The notes beneath the pieces were generated by a model that had not been told where the DNA came from, searched no databases, and saw only the letters and a list, made by a program, of their open reading frames with translations. Both the position numbers and the translations under genes were made by a program. Shown in pieces: positions 35,841 through 43,902 of a stretch of DNA of 43,902 nucleotides. The number at the start of each line of letters is the position of its first letter. Position 1 is the stretch's first letter. This DNA comes from Nitrosomonadales bacterium (lineage in GTDB: Bacteria > Pseudomonadota > Gammaproteobacteria > Burkholderiales > Gallionellaceae), in NCBI GenBank assembly GCA_016208015.1, contig JACQYW010000015.1, positions 1-43,902 on the forward strand. Direction: 5' to 3'.

Positions 35841-37292
35841 CTAGATCAGGAAGATCGTCGCCAGACCGAGGAAGATGAAGAAGCCGCCGCTGTCGGTGAT
35901 GGCGGTCAACATGACACTGGCGCCGATGGCGGGATCGCGTCCCAGGCGTTGCATCAGGATCGGTATGCCGATGCCGACCAGAGCGCCCAAGGTGAGGTTG
36001 AGCATCATCGCGCTGGTCATCACCAGGCCAAGCGGTACGCTGCGATAGAGGAAATAGGCGAACAATCCGGCGATCCCCCCCCACACCAGGCCGTTCAATC
36101 CGCTGATCGCCAGCTCCTTGTACATCAGGCGGCGCGCGTTGCCCTGGGTGATCTGTCCCAAGGCGAGCGAACGGATGATGATGGTGGTGGTCTGGTTGGC
36201 CGAGTTGCCCGCGATACCCGCGACGATGGGCATCAGCGTGGCGAGCGCGACGAACTGCACGATGGTGTCCTCGAACTCGCCGATCACGCGCGAGGCGAAG
36301 AAGGCGGTGCACAGGTTCAGCGCCAACCAGGCCCAGCGGTTCTGCGCCGACTTCCACACGGAAGCGAAGATGTCCTCCTCCTCGCGCAGACCGGCCTGGT
36401 TCAGCAGATCGGTATCCGATTCGGAGCGGATGAAGTCCAGCACCACGTTCACCGTCACGCGTCCTACCAGCTTGCCGTCCTCGTCCACCACGGGAGCGGA
36501 CACCAGGTCGTAACGTTCGAACGCCTGCGCGGCCTGGTCGGCTTTTTCGTCGGGATCGAGCTTGATGGTCTCGGTCAGCATCAGTTTGCCGACTTCGACC
36601 TCCGGTTCGTTGACCACGATCAGGTTGATCGGCAGCACGCCCCTGAAGCGGTCGTCGCGGTCGACCACGAACACCTGGTCGGTATGGTCGGGCAACTGGT
36701 CGAAACGGCGCAGGTAGCGCGACACCACTTCCAGCGTCACGTCCTCGCGCACATGCACCATGTTGAAATCCATCAGCGCGCCGACCGAGTCTTCCGGATA
36801 GGACATCGCCGCGCGCAACTGCTCGCGTTCCTCGATGGAGAGCGACTTGAACACGTCGCGCATCACGTTTTGCGGCAGGTCGGGAGCCAGGTCGGCGATC
36901 TCGTCGGTATCGAGCTGCTCCGTTGCCTCGACCAGCTCGTCGCGGCTCATGGTGGCGATCAGCGATTCGCGCACCGCATCCGAGACCTCGATCAGAATGT
37001 CGCCGTCGCGATTCGCCTTCACCAGTTCCCACACCATCAGGCGCTGGTCTATCGGCAGGGCTTCCAGGATGTAGGCGATGTCGGCGGAATGCAACTCGTC
37101 CAGTTTCTCGCGCAACTCGGCCAGGTGGCGCTTATGCACCATCTTGTCGAGCAGTTCGTGGCGTTCGTCGCGCGGCAACTCCTGCCGGTGCGTCACTGTC
37201 TCCACCAATGCCTGTTTCTCCAGCAGGTGTTGCACCTGTTGGAGATGTTCCTGCACGTTCTCGGTGTAGTGGTGTTCGCGGGGTTCGGTCAT
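35841..37292 (-). CDS. mgtE: magnesium transporter MgtE
   Basis: This 483-residue Mg2+ channel has the N domain (helical repeats with HSADIAYILEALPIDQRLMVWELV), then two CBS domains (about residues 150-270, VSRYLRRFDQLPDHTDQVFVV and LVGRVTVNVVLDFI), the connecting helix and five C-terminal membrane helices (AGIAGNSANQTTTIIIRSLA, with the conserved GN.ANQ pore region). The ATG at 37292 is chosen because the protein then starts at the usual N domain. CBS domains gate the pore by sensing Mg2+. Confidence 0.94.
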   Translation of the reverse strand: MTEPREHHYTENVQEHLQQVQHLLEKQALVETVTHRQELPRDERHELLDKMVHKRHLAELREKLDELHSADIAYILEALPIDQRLMVWELVKANRDGDILIEVSDAVRESLIATMSRDELVEATEQLDTDEIADLAPDLPQNVMRDVFKSLSIEEREQLRAAMSYPEDSVGALMDFNMVHVREDVTLEVVSRYLRRFDQLPDHTDQVFVVDRDDRFRGVLPINLIVVNEPEVEVGKLMLTETIKLDPDEKADQAAQAFERYDLVSAPVVDEDGKLVGRVTVNVVLDFIRSESDTDLLNQAGLREEEDIFASVWKSAQNRWAWLALNLCTAFFASRVIGEFEDTIVQFVALATLMPIVAGIAGNSANQTTTIIIRSLALGQITQGNARRLMYKELAISGLNGLVWGGIAGLFAYFLYRSVPLGLVMTSAMMLNLTLGALVGIGIPILMQRLGRDPAIGASVMLTAITDSGGFFIFLGLATIFLI

Positions 37293-37453
37293 GGTCGCGT
37301 CCCTGGAGATGGCGCGTATTGTAAATAAATTGACCGGCGGGCGTTGAAGAATCTCGGCCATGCGGCACATCCGGATGCATGGCGCGAACGAGGATGTTGT
37401 GCCGAAGCTGTGTCAGAATCCGGTACTCCGGAACAGAACTCTCCCGCCCATTC

Positions 37454-37975
37454 ATGACGAACGAAACCAGCCCCAAACCGCGCAGATCGAAATGGCGCAC
37501 CTTCGCCCTCGAGGCGCTGTTGCTGGTCGCGGTCGTCACAGGCATCCGGCTCTGGCAGCAACGCGACATGGTCAGCGGTATTGCGCCCGTCTTGCAGGGC
37601 GTCACTTTGGCCGGGCAGCGCTACAGCTTGCCCGCGCATCCCTTGCGTCCGGTCTTGGTCCACTTCTGGGCGACCTGGTGTCCGGTATGTCGCATGGAAC
37701 AGGACGGCATCGCCGACATCGCGGGCGATGGCCATGAGGTGATCAGTATCGCGATGCAAAGCGGCAAAGCCGAAGAAGTGGCCGCCTACGCGAAGAAGCA
37801 GGGCATCACCTTACCGGTGATCAATGATGCGGACGGTAGTCTCTCCAGCGCATGGGGTGTGCATGCCGTACCCGCCAGTTTCATCATCGCGCCGGATGGG
37901 CAGATACAGTTCGTCGAAGTGGGTTACACCACCGAGATCGGGATCAGGCTGCGGATGTGGTGGGCCGGAACATAA
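37454..37975 (+). CDS. membrane-anchored thioredoxin-like protein (TlpA/ScsD type)
   Basis: This 173-residue protein has one N-terminal membrane anchor (about residues 17-35, TFALEALLLVAVVTGIRLW) and a periplasmic thioredoxin fold with HFWATWCPVCRMEQDG (Cys76, Cys79) and the cis-Pro region VHAVPASFIIAP. It probably reduces or oxidises disulfides in the periplasm; the CPVC active site resembles ScsD/DsbE-like proteins. The ATG at 37454 fits the anchor; an upstream start would add 25 unlikely residues. A bidirectional terminator follows. Confidence 0.9.
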   Translation: MTNETSPKPRRSKWRTFALEALLLVAVVTGIRLWQQRDMVSGIAPVLQGVTLAGQRYSLPAHPLRPVLVHFWATWCPVCRMEQDGIADIAGDGHEVISIAMQSGKAEEVAAYAKKQGITLPVINDADGSLSSAWGVHAVPASFIIAPDGQIQFVEVGYTTEIGIRLRMWWAGT

Positions 37976-37989
37976 CGGGAAATAAAAAG

Positions 37990-38007
37990 CGGATGCATGC
38001 ATCCGCC
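37990..38007. terminator. bidirectional terminator, perfect palindrome
   Basis: The 18-bp palindrome GCGGATGCATGCATCCGC is preceded by an A-run and followed by a T-run, so it can serve both the thioredoxin-like gene (plus) and the small exported-protein gene (minus), which converge here. Confidence 0.8.
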
Positions 38008-38040
38008 TTTTATCGTTACACAAGAACTCGAATCAAATGC

Positions 38041-38424
38041 TCAATTGCGACCGCCCGGCCCCATGCCGCCACCGGAACCCATGCCGCCGCCAGTTCCCGG
38101 TCCTCTCATCATCCTGCCTCGTGGCAACGGCTCTTCGGGCAATGTCACCCCTTTTTCCTTGGCGCGCACCTGCATCTTCTTGTGGTGCTCAAGTCGGTAC
38201 GCTTCGCGTTCCTCCTGGGTCTTGAGTGTGCGCATCATGTTGCGGTGTTCGAGGCGTTCCTGCTCGGTCATCAACTGGCTGCCGTATATCTGTTCCTGAT
38301 CCTGCAGCCGGGTTTGATCCTGGGTGCGATCCTGCGCCTGAACCTTGTCTGCTGCCAGCGCGACACTTCCGCCAAGCATCAATGAACAGGCCAGTGCCGA
38401 AACAGCCAATGTGCGAATTACCAT
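38041..38424 (-). CDS. small exported protein with Gly/Met-rich tail
   Basis: This 127-residue predicted periplasmic protein has a clear signal peptide (IRTLAVSALACSLMLGG, cleavage after ALA near residue 24). The mature part is a charged Gln/Glu/Arg-rich helix containing MTEQERLEHRNMMRTL and QEEREAYRLEHHKKMQ. It ends in a Gly/Met/Arg tail. The Met and His content and the LEHR.MMR pattern recall periplasmic metal-stress proteins of the CpxP/Spy/CnrX shape, but I cannot assign a family. A strong GGAGG precedes the ATG. It is monocistronic. Confidence 0.75.
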   Translation of the reverse strand: MVIRTLAVSALACSLMLGGSVALAADKVQAQDRTQDQTRLQDQEQIYGSQLMTEQERLEHRNMMRTLKTQEEREAYRLEHHKKMQVRAKEKGVTLPEEPLPRGRMMRGPGTGGGMGSGGGMGPGGRN

Positions 38425-38488
38425 GATTACCTCCGAATGCACGGGGTCCCGGAAAATGGCGCGATGCCACCCCGCGCGGCGATCACGT

Positions 38489-38517
38489 CTGCCGGACAAT
38501 TTGAAGGTGTCCGGCAG
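38489..38517. promoter_or_regulatory. 10-bp inverted repeat in the leader of the small exported-protein gene
   Basis: CTGCCGGACA (38489-38498) and TGTCCGGCAG (38508-38517) form a perfect 10-bp stem with a 9-base loop, 65-93 bases before the minus-strand ATG at 38424. With the promoter proposed next to it, the hairpin would sit at the very 5' end of the message, where it could stabilise the RNA; it could instead be an operator. Confidence 0.5.
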
Positions 38518-38521
38518 GTGC

Positions 38522-38550
38522 ATTATTGACGAGTAATGTTGCAACTACAA
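38522..38550 (-). promoter_or_regulatory. candidate promoter of the small exported-protein gene
   Basis: On the minus strand, -35 TTGTAG (38550-38545), a 17-bp spacer and -10 AATAAT (38527-38522) form a plausible sigma-70 promoter. The start would be near 38515, giving a ~90-base leader. The rest of 38551-38693 shows nothing I can support. Confidence 0.4.
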
Positions 38551-38693
38551 GGAGTCTTGGCGGCGGTTCGGAATCGTTCCGCGGTAGCAGAAAACATGGA
38601 CAGGAACGGATAGTTCACCGTCGAGATCGAAGTAAAACGCTTGACACATTGATCCAGAACGCGAGTGGGGCGGGGATTCGGGACAAGGTCAGA

Positions 38694-39548
38694 TCAGGCG
38701 AGCATCTCGCGCGCCACGGTCAGGTCCTTGTCGAAACGGTCGAAGAATTCGTGGTACAGGCTGGTGTCGATGCCCATGCGCCTGACCGCCGTTACCTTGT
38801 CCCAGTCGATCACCTTGGCGGTCGCGCGGGTGAGCATGTTCGCGATCGTTACGATGTCGGCATAGCAAGAGCGCGGGCTGCCGGTCTCGCGGTGGATATC
38901 CTCGTGCGCCACCGGTATCTCGACCAGTTCGCCCGAGAACTCCCAGATATCCAGCAATTGCTCGCCCACCATTGCGCTGCATCTCCGGATGATCACATCC
39001 ATCGCGGCTTCATCCACCGTCAGGTTCTTGCGCTCGATGTGCAGGAACAGCGGCAGCTTGCCGATGTCGTGGATCAGCCCCGCCAGCATGGCTTGGTCCG
39101 CATTCAGATGTTTCTGGCTCCGCGCCAGCACATAGCTGGTCGCCGCCACTTCACGGCTGTGGTCCCAGAACTCGGCCAGGAGCCGCTTGAGGGCCGGTTT
39201 CTCGATGATGGAGAGCTTGGCCATGGAGACCGAGACGATCAGGTTGCGCAGCATCTTGTAGCCGAGGCGCATGACGGCGGCATTGACGTTGTCCACCTTC
39301 GGCTTGCCGGCATAGGCTGCGCTGTTCGCCGTCTTGATCAACTGTGCGACGAAGGCCGGGTCGCTCGACACGGCGGTCACGATCTGCCCGGCCGAGACAT
39401 TGATGTCATCCAGCATCCTTTGGACTTTGGCGGCCCATGCGGGCATCGTCGGCAGTACCAGTTCGTTGCGTTCCATCGCCAGCGACAGGTCGTCGGCCAG
39501 CGGGCATGCGGAGTTTCGCTTCATGTGGGGCAAGTTAACTTTCTGCAT
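38694..39548 (-). CDS. HDOD/HD-domain signalling protein
   Basis: This 284-residue protein has an HDOD domain: LVLPTMPAWAAKVQRML, SSDPAFVAQLIKTANSAAY, MRLGYKMLRNLIVSVSMAK and GLIHDIGKLPLFL. The HD pair is intact, unlike many HDOD proteins. It lies eight bases after the RND pump gene on the same strand, so it is probably co-transcribed with that pump. Its substrate or ligand is unknown. Confidence 0.87.
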   Translation of the reverse strand: MQKVNLPHMKRNSACPLADDLSLAMERNELVLPTMPAWAAKVQRMLDDINVSAGQIVTAVSSDPAFVAQLIKTANSAAYAGKPKVDNVNAAVMRLGYKMLRNLIVSVSMAKLSIIEKPALKRLLAEFWDHSREVAATSYVLARSQKHLNADQAMLAGLIHDIGKLPLFLHIERKNLTVDEAAMDVIIRRCSAMVGEQLLDIWEFSGELVEIPVAHEDIHRETGSPRSCYADIVTIANMLTRATAKVIDWDKVTAVRRMGIDTSLYHEFFDRFDKDLTVAREMLA

Positions 39549-39556
39549 GGAGTGCT

Positions 39557-42500
39557 TTATTCGTGGTGCTCATCCTGCGGCCGTACATGGCTGGGGAAGA
39601 TGCGGCGGATGACCACGTAGAACACCGGCACCAGGAACACCGCCAGCACCGTGGCAGCGATCATGCCGCCCATCACGCCGGTGCCGATGGCATGGCGTCC
39701 GTTCGCGCCCGCGCCGGTGGAGATGGCCAGCGGCAGCACGCCGAGGATGAACGCGATGGACGTCATCAGGATGGGGCGAAAGCGCAGGCGGCAGGCTTCC
39801 ACCGTGGCGTCGACCAGATCGTGTCCCCTGTGCTGCAGATCGCGAGCGAACTGGATGATCAGGATCGCGTTCTTCGCCGCGAGTCCGATGATGACGATCA
39901 GGCCGACCTTGAAGTACACATCGTTGGGCAAACCGCGCAGCGTCACCGCGGACAGCGCACCCAGGATGCCGATCGGCACGACCATGATCACCGCGACCGG
40001 CACCGACCAGCTCTCATACAACGCAGCCAGGCAGAGGAACACCGCGATCACCGAGAGGCCGAACAGGAACGGTGCCTGGCTGCCGGAGAGGCGCTCCTCG
40101 CTGGAAGTGCCCGCCCACTCGTAGCCGAAGCCGGGCGGCAGTTGTGTCGCCACTTCTTCCATCGCGGCGAGGGCGTCGCCGCTGCTGCGGCCCGGTGCCG
40201 GACTGCCCGCGAGTTTCATCGACGGTATGCCGTTGAAACGGTCCAGCTTGGGCAGGCTGGCGGTCCAGTGCGCCGTGGCGATCTCCGACAGCGGCACCAT
40301 GCCGCCCTGCGCGTTGCGCACCGGGATGCGCAATATGCGCTGCGGCGTGGTGCGGTTGTCCGCATCGGCCTGCATCTGCACGCGCAGGATGCGGCCCTCG
40401 CGCACGAAGTCGTTGATGTAGGCGACGCCGAGCGTCGACTGCAGCGTCTCGTTGAGATCGGCCATATCGATGCTGAGCGCGCGCGCCTTCAGGCGGTCGA
40501 TGTTCAGCGTCAGTTGAGGTGCGGGTTCCTGTCCTTCCGGGCGCACGCCGACCAGCGCGGGATGCTTGCCTGCCATGCCCAGCGCCATGTTGCGCGCTTC
40601 CATCAGCTTGTCGCGTCCCAGCCCGGCGCGGTCCTGCAAACGGAAATCGAATCCGCCGACCGCCGCCAGTTCCGGGATGGGCGGCACGTTGATGGCGAAG
40701 ATGAACGCCTGCTTGATGCGGAACAGCGCCATGTTGGCTTTTTTAACCATCGCCGAGGCAGAGCTGTCGGGGCCGGGGCGCTCGTCCCAATCCTTGAGAC
40801 GCACGAAACTGATCGCCGCATTCTGTCCGCGGCCGAAGAAGGAGAAGCCGAGCACACCGATCACATGGTCCACCTCGGGCTGCTTGAGATAGAACTGTTC
40901 CACCCGCGACAGCACTTCCTGCGAACGTTCGCGCGTGGCACCCGGCGGCAACTGGATGATGTTGATGAAATAGCCCTGGTCCTCTTCCGGCAGGAAGCTG
41001 CTCGGCAGTTGCACGAACAGCCAGCCCATGCCGACCAGCAAGGCGGCATACAGCACCAGAAAGCGTCCGGTACGCTTCACCACCGCAACCACGCCGAAAC
41101 GATAGCGCTGCGTGGTGCGGGAGAAGAAACGATTGAACCAGCCGAGGAAACCCGACTTCGGCACCATCTCGTGCTCGGCATCGTTGCGCAACAGCGCCGC
41201 GCACAGCGCCGGCGTCAGCGTCAGCGCCATCAGCACCGAGAACAGAATGGTGAGGATCAGCGTGACCGCGAACTGGCGATAGATCGCGCCGACGGAGCCT
41301 TCGAAGAAGATCATCGGCACGAACACGGAACACAGTACCAGCGTGATGGCGATGATGGCGCCGAAGATCTGGTCCATCGCCTTGCGCGTCGCTTCGCGCG
41401 GCGGCAGACCTTCCTCGGCCATGATGCGCTCGACGTTCTCCACCACCACGATGGCATCGTCCACCACGATGCCGACCGCCAGCACCATGGCGAACAGGGT
41501 CAGCGTGTTGATCGAATAACCGACGACATACAGGCCGACCATGCCGCCGATCAGTGCGATCGGCACCACGATGGCGGGGATGAAGGTGGCGCGCAGGTTG
41601 CCGAGGAACAGGTAGATGACCAGGAACACCAGCACCATGGCTTCCGCCAGTGTTTTCACCACCTCGCTGATCGATATCTCGACGAACTTGGAGGTGTCAT
41701 AAGGCACCAGCCAGTCCACCCCTTTGGGGAAGAACTTGGCCAGTTCGTTCATCTTCGCCTTCACCGCCTTGGCGGTATCCAGCGCGTTGGCGGTAGGCGA
41801 CAGGCGGATGGCGATGGCCGAAGCCGGTTGCCCGTCGATGCGCGCGGCGATGGAATAATCCTGCGCTCCGAGTTCCACGCGCGCCACATCCTTCACGCGC
41901 ACGGTTGAGCCGTCGGCGTTGGCGCGCACGATCACATTGCCGAATTCCTGCGGCGTCGACAAGCGGCTCCTGGTCACGATGACCGCATTGAGCTGCTGGC
42001 CGGGTGCGGCAGGAAGTTGCCCGAGCTCGCCGGTGGCGAGTTGCGTGTTCTGCGCGCGCACGGCCTTGCTCACATCGCCGGGTGTCAGGCTATAGGCGTG
42101 CAGCTTCTCCGGCTTCAGCCACAAACGCATCGAGTATTCGGTGCCGAACATCAGCGCCTCGCCCACGCCCGGCACGCGGCGGATGCTCTCCAGCACGCTG
42201 GCGGCGGCATAGCTGCCGAGCGCCACGTTGTCGCGGCTTTTGTCCGGCGAGATCAGTGCGACGATCATCAGGAAGTTGCGCGCGGATTTCGCCACGCTCA
42301 CGCCCACGCGGCGCACGTCTTCCGGCAGGCGCGCCTCGGCACGCTTGACGCGGTTCTGCGTTTCCACCGAGGCCACGTCCAGATTGGTGCCCGCCTCGAA
42401 GGTCAGCGTGATGGTGCCGATCCCCTGCTCGGAGGAAGACTCCATGTAGAGCAGATGTTCGATGCCGTTGAGTTCCTGCTCCACCAGTGCGACGGCGGTC

Positions 42501-42679
42501 TCCTCCACCACCTGCGCCGACGCGCCGGGATAGGCGAGCGTGATCGACAAGGCAGGCGGTGCCACCGCCGGATAGGAGGCGACCGGCAGGTTGCGCAACG
42601 CCAGCACGCCGCTCAACAGGATGATGATGGCGATGACCCAGGCGAAGATGGGGCGGTCGATGAAGAATTTGGCGAACAC
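39557..42679 (-). CDS. RND multidrug efflux permease (AcrB/HAE1 type)
   Basis: This 1040-residue AcrB-like pump begins MFAKFFIDRPIFAWVIAIII, the typical HAE1 start. The TM4 proton-relay pair is in AVGIVVDDAIVVVENVERI, the porter domains are complete, and the final helix region (GLAAKNAILIIQFARDL) is intact. Translation starts at a GTG (42679) ten bases after the adaptor gene. Its length and N-terminus are closer to AcrB/MexB than the first RND pump at 29987. It lacks a neighbouring outer-membrane channel in the window. Confidence 0.95.
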   Translation of the reverse strand: MFAKFFIDRPIFAWVIAIIILLSGVLALRNLPVASYPAVAPPALSITLAYPGASAQVVEETAVALVEQELNGIEHLLYMESSSEQGIGTITLTFEAGTNLDVASVETQNRVKRAEARLPEDVRRVGVSVAKSARNFLMIVALISPDKSRDNVALGSYAAASVLESIRRVPGVGEALMFGTEYSMRLWLKPEKLHAYSLTPGDVSKAVRAQNTQLATGELGQLPAAPGQQLNAVIVTRSRLSTPQEFGNVIVRANADGSTVRVKDVARVELGAQDYSIAARIDGQPASAIAIRLSPTANALDTAKAVKAKMNELAKFFPKGVDWLVPYDTSKFVEISISEVVKTLAEAMVLVFLVIYLFLGNLRATFIPAIVVPIALIGGMVGLYVVGYSINTLTLFAMVLAVGIVVDDAIVVVENVERIMAEEGLPPREATRKAMDQIFGAIIAITLVLCSVFVPMIFFEGSVGAIYRQFAVTLILTILFSVLMALTLTPALCAALLRNDAEHEMVPKSGFLGWFNRFFSRTTQRYRFGVVAVVKRTGRFLVLYAALLVGMGWLFVQLPSSFLPEEDQGYFINIIQLPPGATRERSQEVLSRVEQFYLKQPEVDHVIGVLGFSFFGRGQNAAISFVRLKDWDERPGPDSSASAMVKKANMALFRIKQAFIFAINVPPIPELAAVGGFDFRLQDRAGLGRDKLMEARNMALGMAGKHPALVGVRPEGQEPAPQLTLNIDRLKARALSIDMADLNETLQSTLGVAYINDFVREGRILRVQMQADADNRTTPQRILRIPVRNAQGGMVPLSEIATAHWTASLPKLDRFNGIPSMKLAGSPAPGRSSGDALAAMEEVATQLPPGFGYEWAGTSSEERLSGSQAPFLFGLSVIAVFLCLAALYESWSVPVAVIMVVPIGILGALSAVTLRGLPNDVYFKVGLIVIIGLAAKNAILIIQFARDLQHRGHDLVDATVEACRLRFRPILMTSIAFILGVLPLAISTGAGANGRHAIGTGVMGGMIAATVLAVFLVPVFYVVIRRIFPSHVRPQDEHHE

Positions 42680-42688
42680 GATGTCTCT

Positions 42689-43837
42689 CTATTTCTGTGC
42701 GGTGGCGGCGGGGGCACTTGCGGCGGCTGCATTGTCAGCCTGACCCAGCGGTACCGCTTTCACCGGCGAACCGGGACGCGCCTTCTGTACGCCGTTGACG
42801 ATCACCTGATCGCCGACCTGCAAACCCTCGGTGATGATGAAATCGGCACCCACCATCTGTCCGGTCTTCACCGGACGCGGTACTACCTTGCCCTCACCAT
42901 CCACCAACAGCACGAACTGGCCCTGCGCGCCGATCTGCACCGCACGCTGCGGGATGCGGATACTGTCTTCGGCCACGCTCTCCGGGAAGCGCACGCGCAC
43001 GAACATGCCGGGCAACAATTCATGTGCCTTGTTGGGGAACTCGGCGCGCAGCGAGATGCTGCCGGTGCCGGGATCCACCGCGAGATTGGAGAACAGCAAT
43101 ATGCCCTGTTGCGGATAGATGCTGCCGTCTTCCAGCACCAGCTCCACCTTTCCCGCGTCGGCCTCTTTCAGCTTGCCCGACTTGAATGCCTTATGCAGTT
43201 GCTGCAATTCAGAACCGGGGCGGGTGAAGTTGGCATAGATCGGATCGATTTGCTCGACAGTGGCGAGCAGCGTGGCATCGCCGCGCCCGACCAACGCGCC
43301 CTCGGTCACCATTGCGCGCCCGATGCGCCCGGAGATGGGTGCAGGCACGCTGGTGTTATCGATGTCTTCGTGGGCCCTGGAGTAGGCGGCTTCGGCCTGC
43401 TTGAACTTCGCGGCGGTCTGGTCGTAGCTCTGCGGGCTGATGAACCTGGTCTCCAGCAGTTTCTTCGCGCTTTCCAGATTCTGCCGTGCGGCGACGAGAT
43501 CGGCCTTGGCCGCTTCAAAGTTGGCGCGATAATTGGCGGCATAGATATGGAACAGCGCTTCGCCCTTCTTTACGTCGATGCCTTCCGCGAACAGACGCTT
43601 CTCGACGATACCCTCCACCCGTGCGCGCACCTGCGCCGTGCGGAACGCTTCCATGCGCCCCGGCAGATCCTGTGTCAGCACCACCGACCCGGAAGTCACC
43701 GACAACACGTCCACTTCCGGCGGCGGCGCACCGGCTCCTGCGGGAGCTTGCTGTCCGTCGCCTTTGGGGCCGCAGGCCGCGAGCATGAGCAGCGCGGCGA
43801 AAAGTGTCGAGGTCGTCAGGATATGGGTCGTCTTCAT
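42689..43837 (-). CDS. RND efflux periplasmic adaptor lipoprotein (AcrA type)
   Basis: This 382-residue membrane-fusion protein has lipobox MLAAC (Cys22), lipoyl halves around VRARVEGIVEKRLFAEGIDV and VPAPISGRIGRAMVTEGALV, and a coiled hairpin between (about residues 95-150). Membrane-proximal segments follow (LLPGMFVRVRFPESV). Its ATG at 43837 is chosen at the signal peptide. It is the first gene of the minus-strand unit adaptor-pump-HDOD. The window ends 65 bases upstream, so any local regulator is not visible. Confidence 0.93.
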   Translation of the reverse strand: MKTTHILTTSTLFAALLMLAACGPKGDGQQAPAGAGAPPPEVDVLSVTSGSVVLTQDLPGRMEAFRTAQVRARVEGIVEKRLFAEGIDVKKGEALFHIYAANYRANFEAAKADLVAARQNLESAKKLLETRFISPQSYDQTAAKFKQAEAAYSRAHEDIDNTSVPAPISGRIGRAMVTEGALVGRGDATLLATVEQIDPIYANFTRPGSELQQLHKAFKSGKLKEADAGKVELVLEDGSIYPQQGILLFSNLAVDPGTGSISLRAEFPNKAHELLPGMFVRVRFPESVAEDSIRIPQRAVQIGAQGQFVLLVDGEGKVVPRPVKTGQMVGADFIITEGLQVGDQVIVNGVQKARPGSPVKAVPLGQADNAAAASAPAATAQK

Positions 43838-43902
43838 GGGTGAGCTCCCGCTGAAAATTGCAAATCGAGAGGATAACATTTGCAGAAGGATTCTTCCGCT
43901 GC

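Noticed and set aside
39563..41908. Very long plus-strand open frame opposite the AcrB-like pump
   Set aside because: It is antisense to a clear RND permease in high-GC DNA; its His/Arg/Asp-rich composition and lack of domains mark it as a shadow frame. The same applies to the long frames at 20459-22438, 30002-32200 and 42017-43843.

Overview
The window looks like a chromosomal segment of a Gram-negative betaproteobacterium, possibly of the Nitrosomonadales/Gallionellaceae type. The evidence is the gene order miaB-phoH-ybeY-corC ... lnt-(GIY-YIG)-glyQ-glyS-gmhB-plsC, the lptM-lysA pair divergent from a cyaY operon, two RND efflux loci and an Ala/Lys-rich histone H1-like protein. The genus is inference; no rRNA or tRNA gene was recognised.

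Region 1 (1-11.6 kb) is an accessory, defence-type island. It opens with unassigned remnants and hsdR, the motor subunit of a type I restriction system whose hsdM and hsdS are not in the window. A tightly packed cassette follows that is visibly more AT-rich than hsdR and the core genes: a GHKL ATPase, a phosphoribosyltransferase-like protein with a Cys pair, a HEPN-type putative RNase and a NERD-nuclease/UvrD-like helicase. I know of no named system with this composition, so it is the best candidate for an undescribed immune system. A hipBA toxin-antitoxin pair closes the island. It has a duplicated operator and a promoter that implies a leaderless hipB mRNA. The right edge holds a short tandem repeat and a perfect 22-bp stem terminator.

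Region 2 (11.6-24.6 kb) starts with two paralogous ~31-residue membrane microproteins on the minus strand. The core block follows: miaB, phoH, ybeY and corC (tRNA modification, rRNA maturation, CBS protein), a minus-strand trio (cyclic-nucleotide-binding protein, MarC, RsuA-family pseudouridine synthase), then lnt, a GIY-YIG protein, glyQ, glyS, gmhB, plsC and a YgjP-type metallopeptidase. Most neighbours overlap by ATGA or TGATG, implying coupled translation.

Region 3 (24.6-28.7 kb) holds a structured intergenic repeat and cyaY (frataxin). Just upstream of cyaY in the same operon is a gene that appears to fuse a frataxin-like domain, a membrane anchor and a retropepsin-like aspartic protease. 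The lptM-lysA pair diverges from it, and the histone H1-like gene follows with its own promoter.

Region 4 (28.8-43.9 kb) contains two RND efflux loci, each with a lipoprotein adaptor and an HAE1-type pump but no outer-membrane channel, and each next to an HDOD signalling gene. Between them lie a PAS-GGDEF-EAL protein, an MgtE magnesium channel, a membrane-anchored thioredoxin-like protein and a small exported Gly/Met-rich protein.
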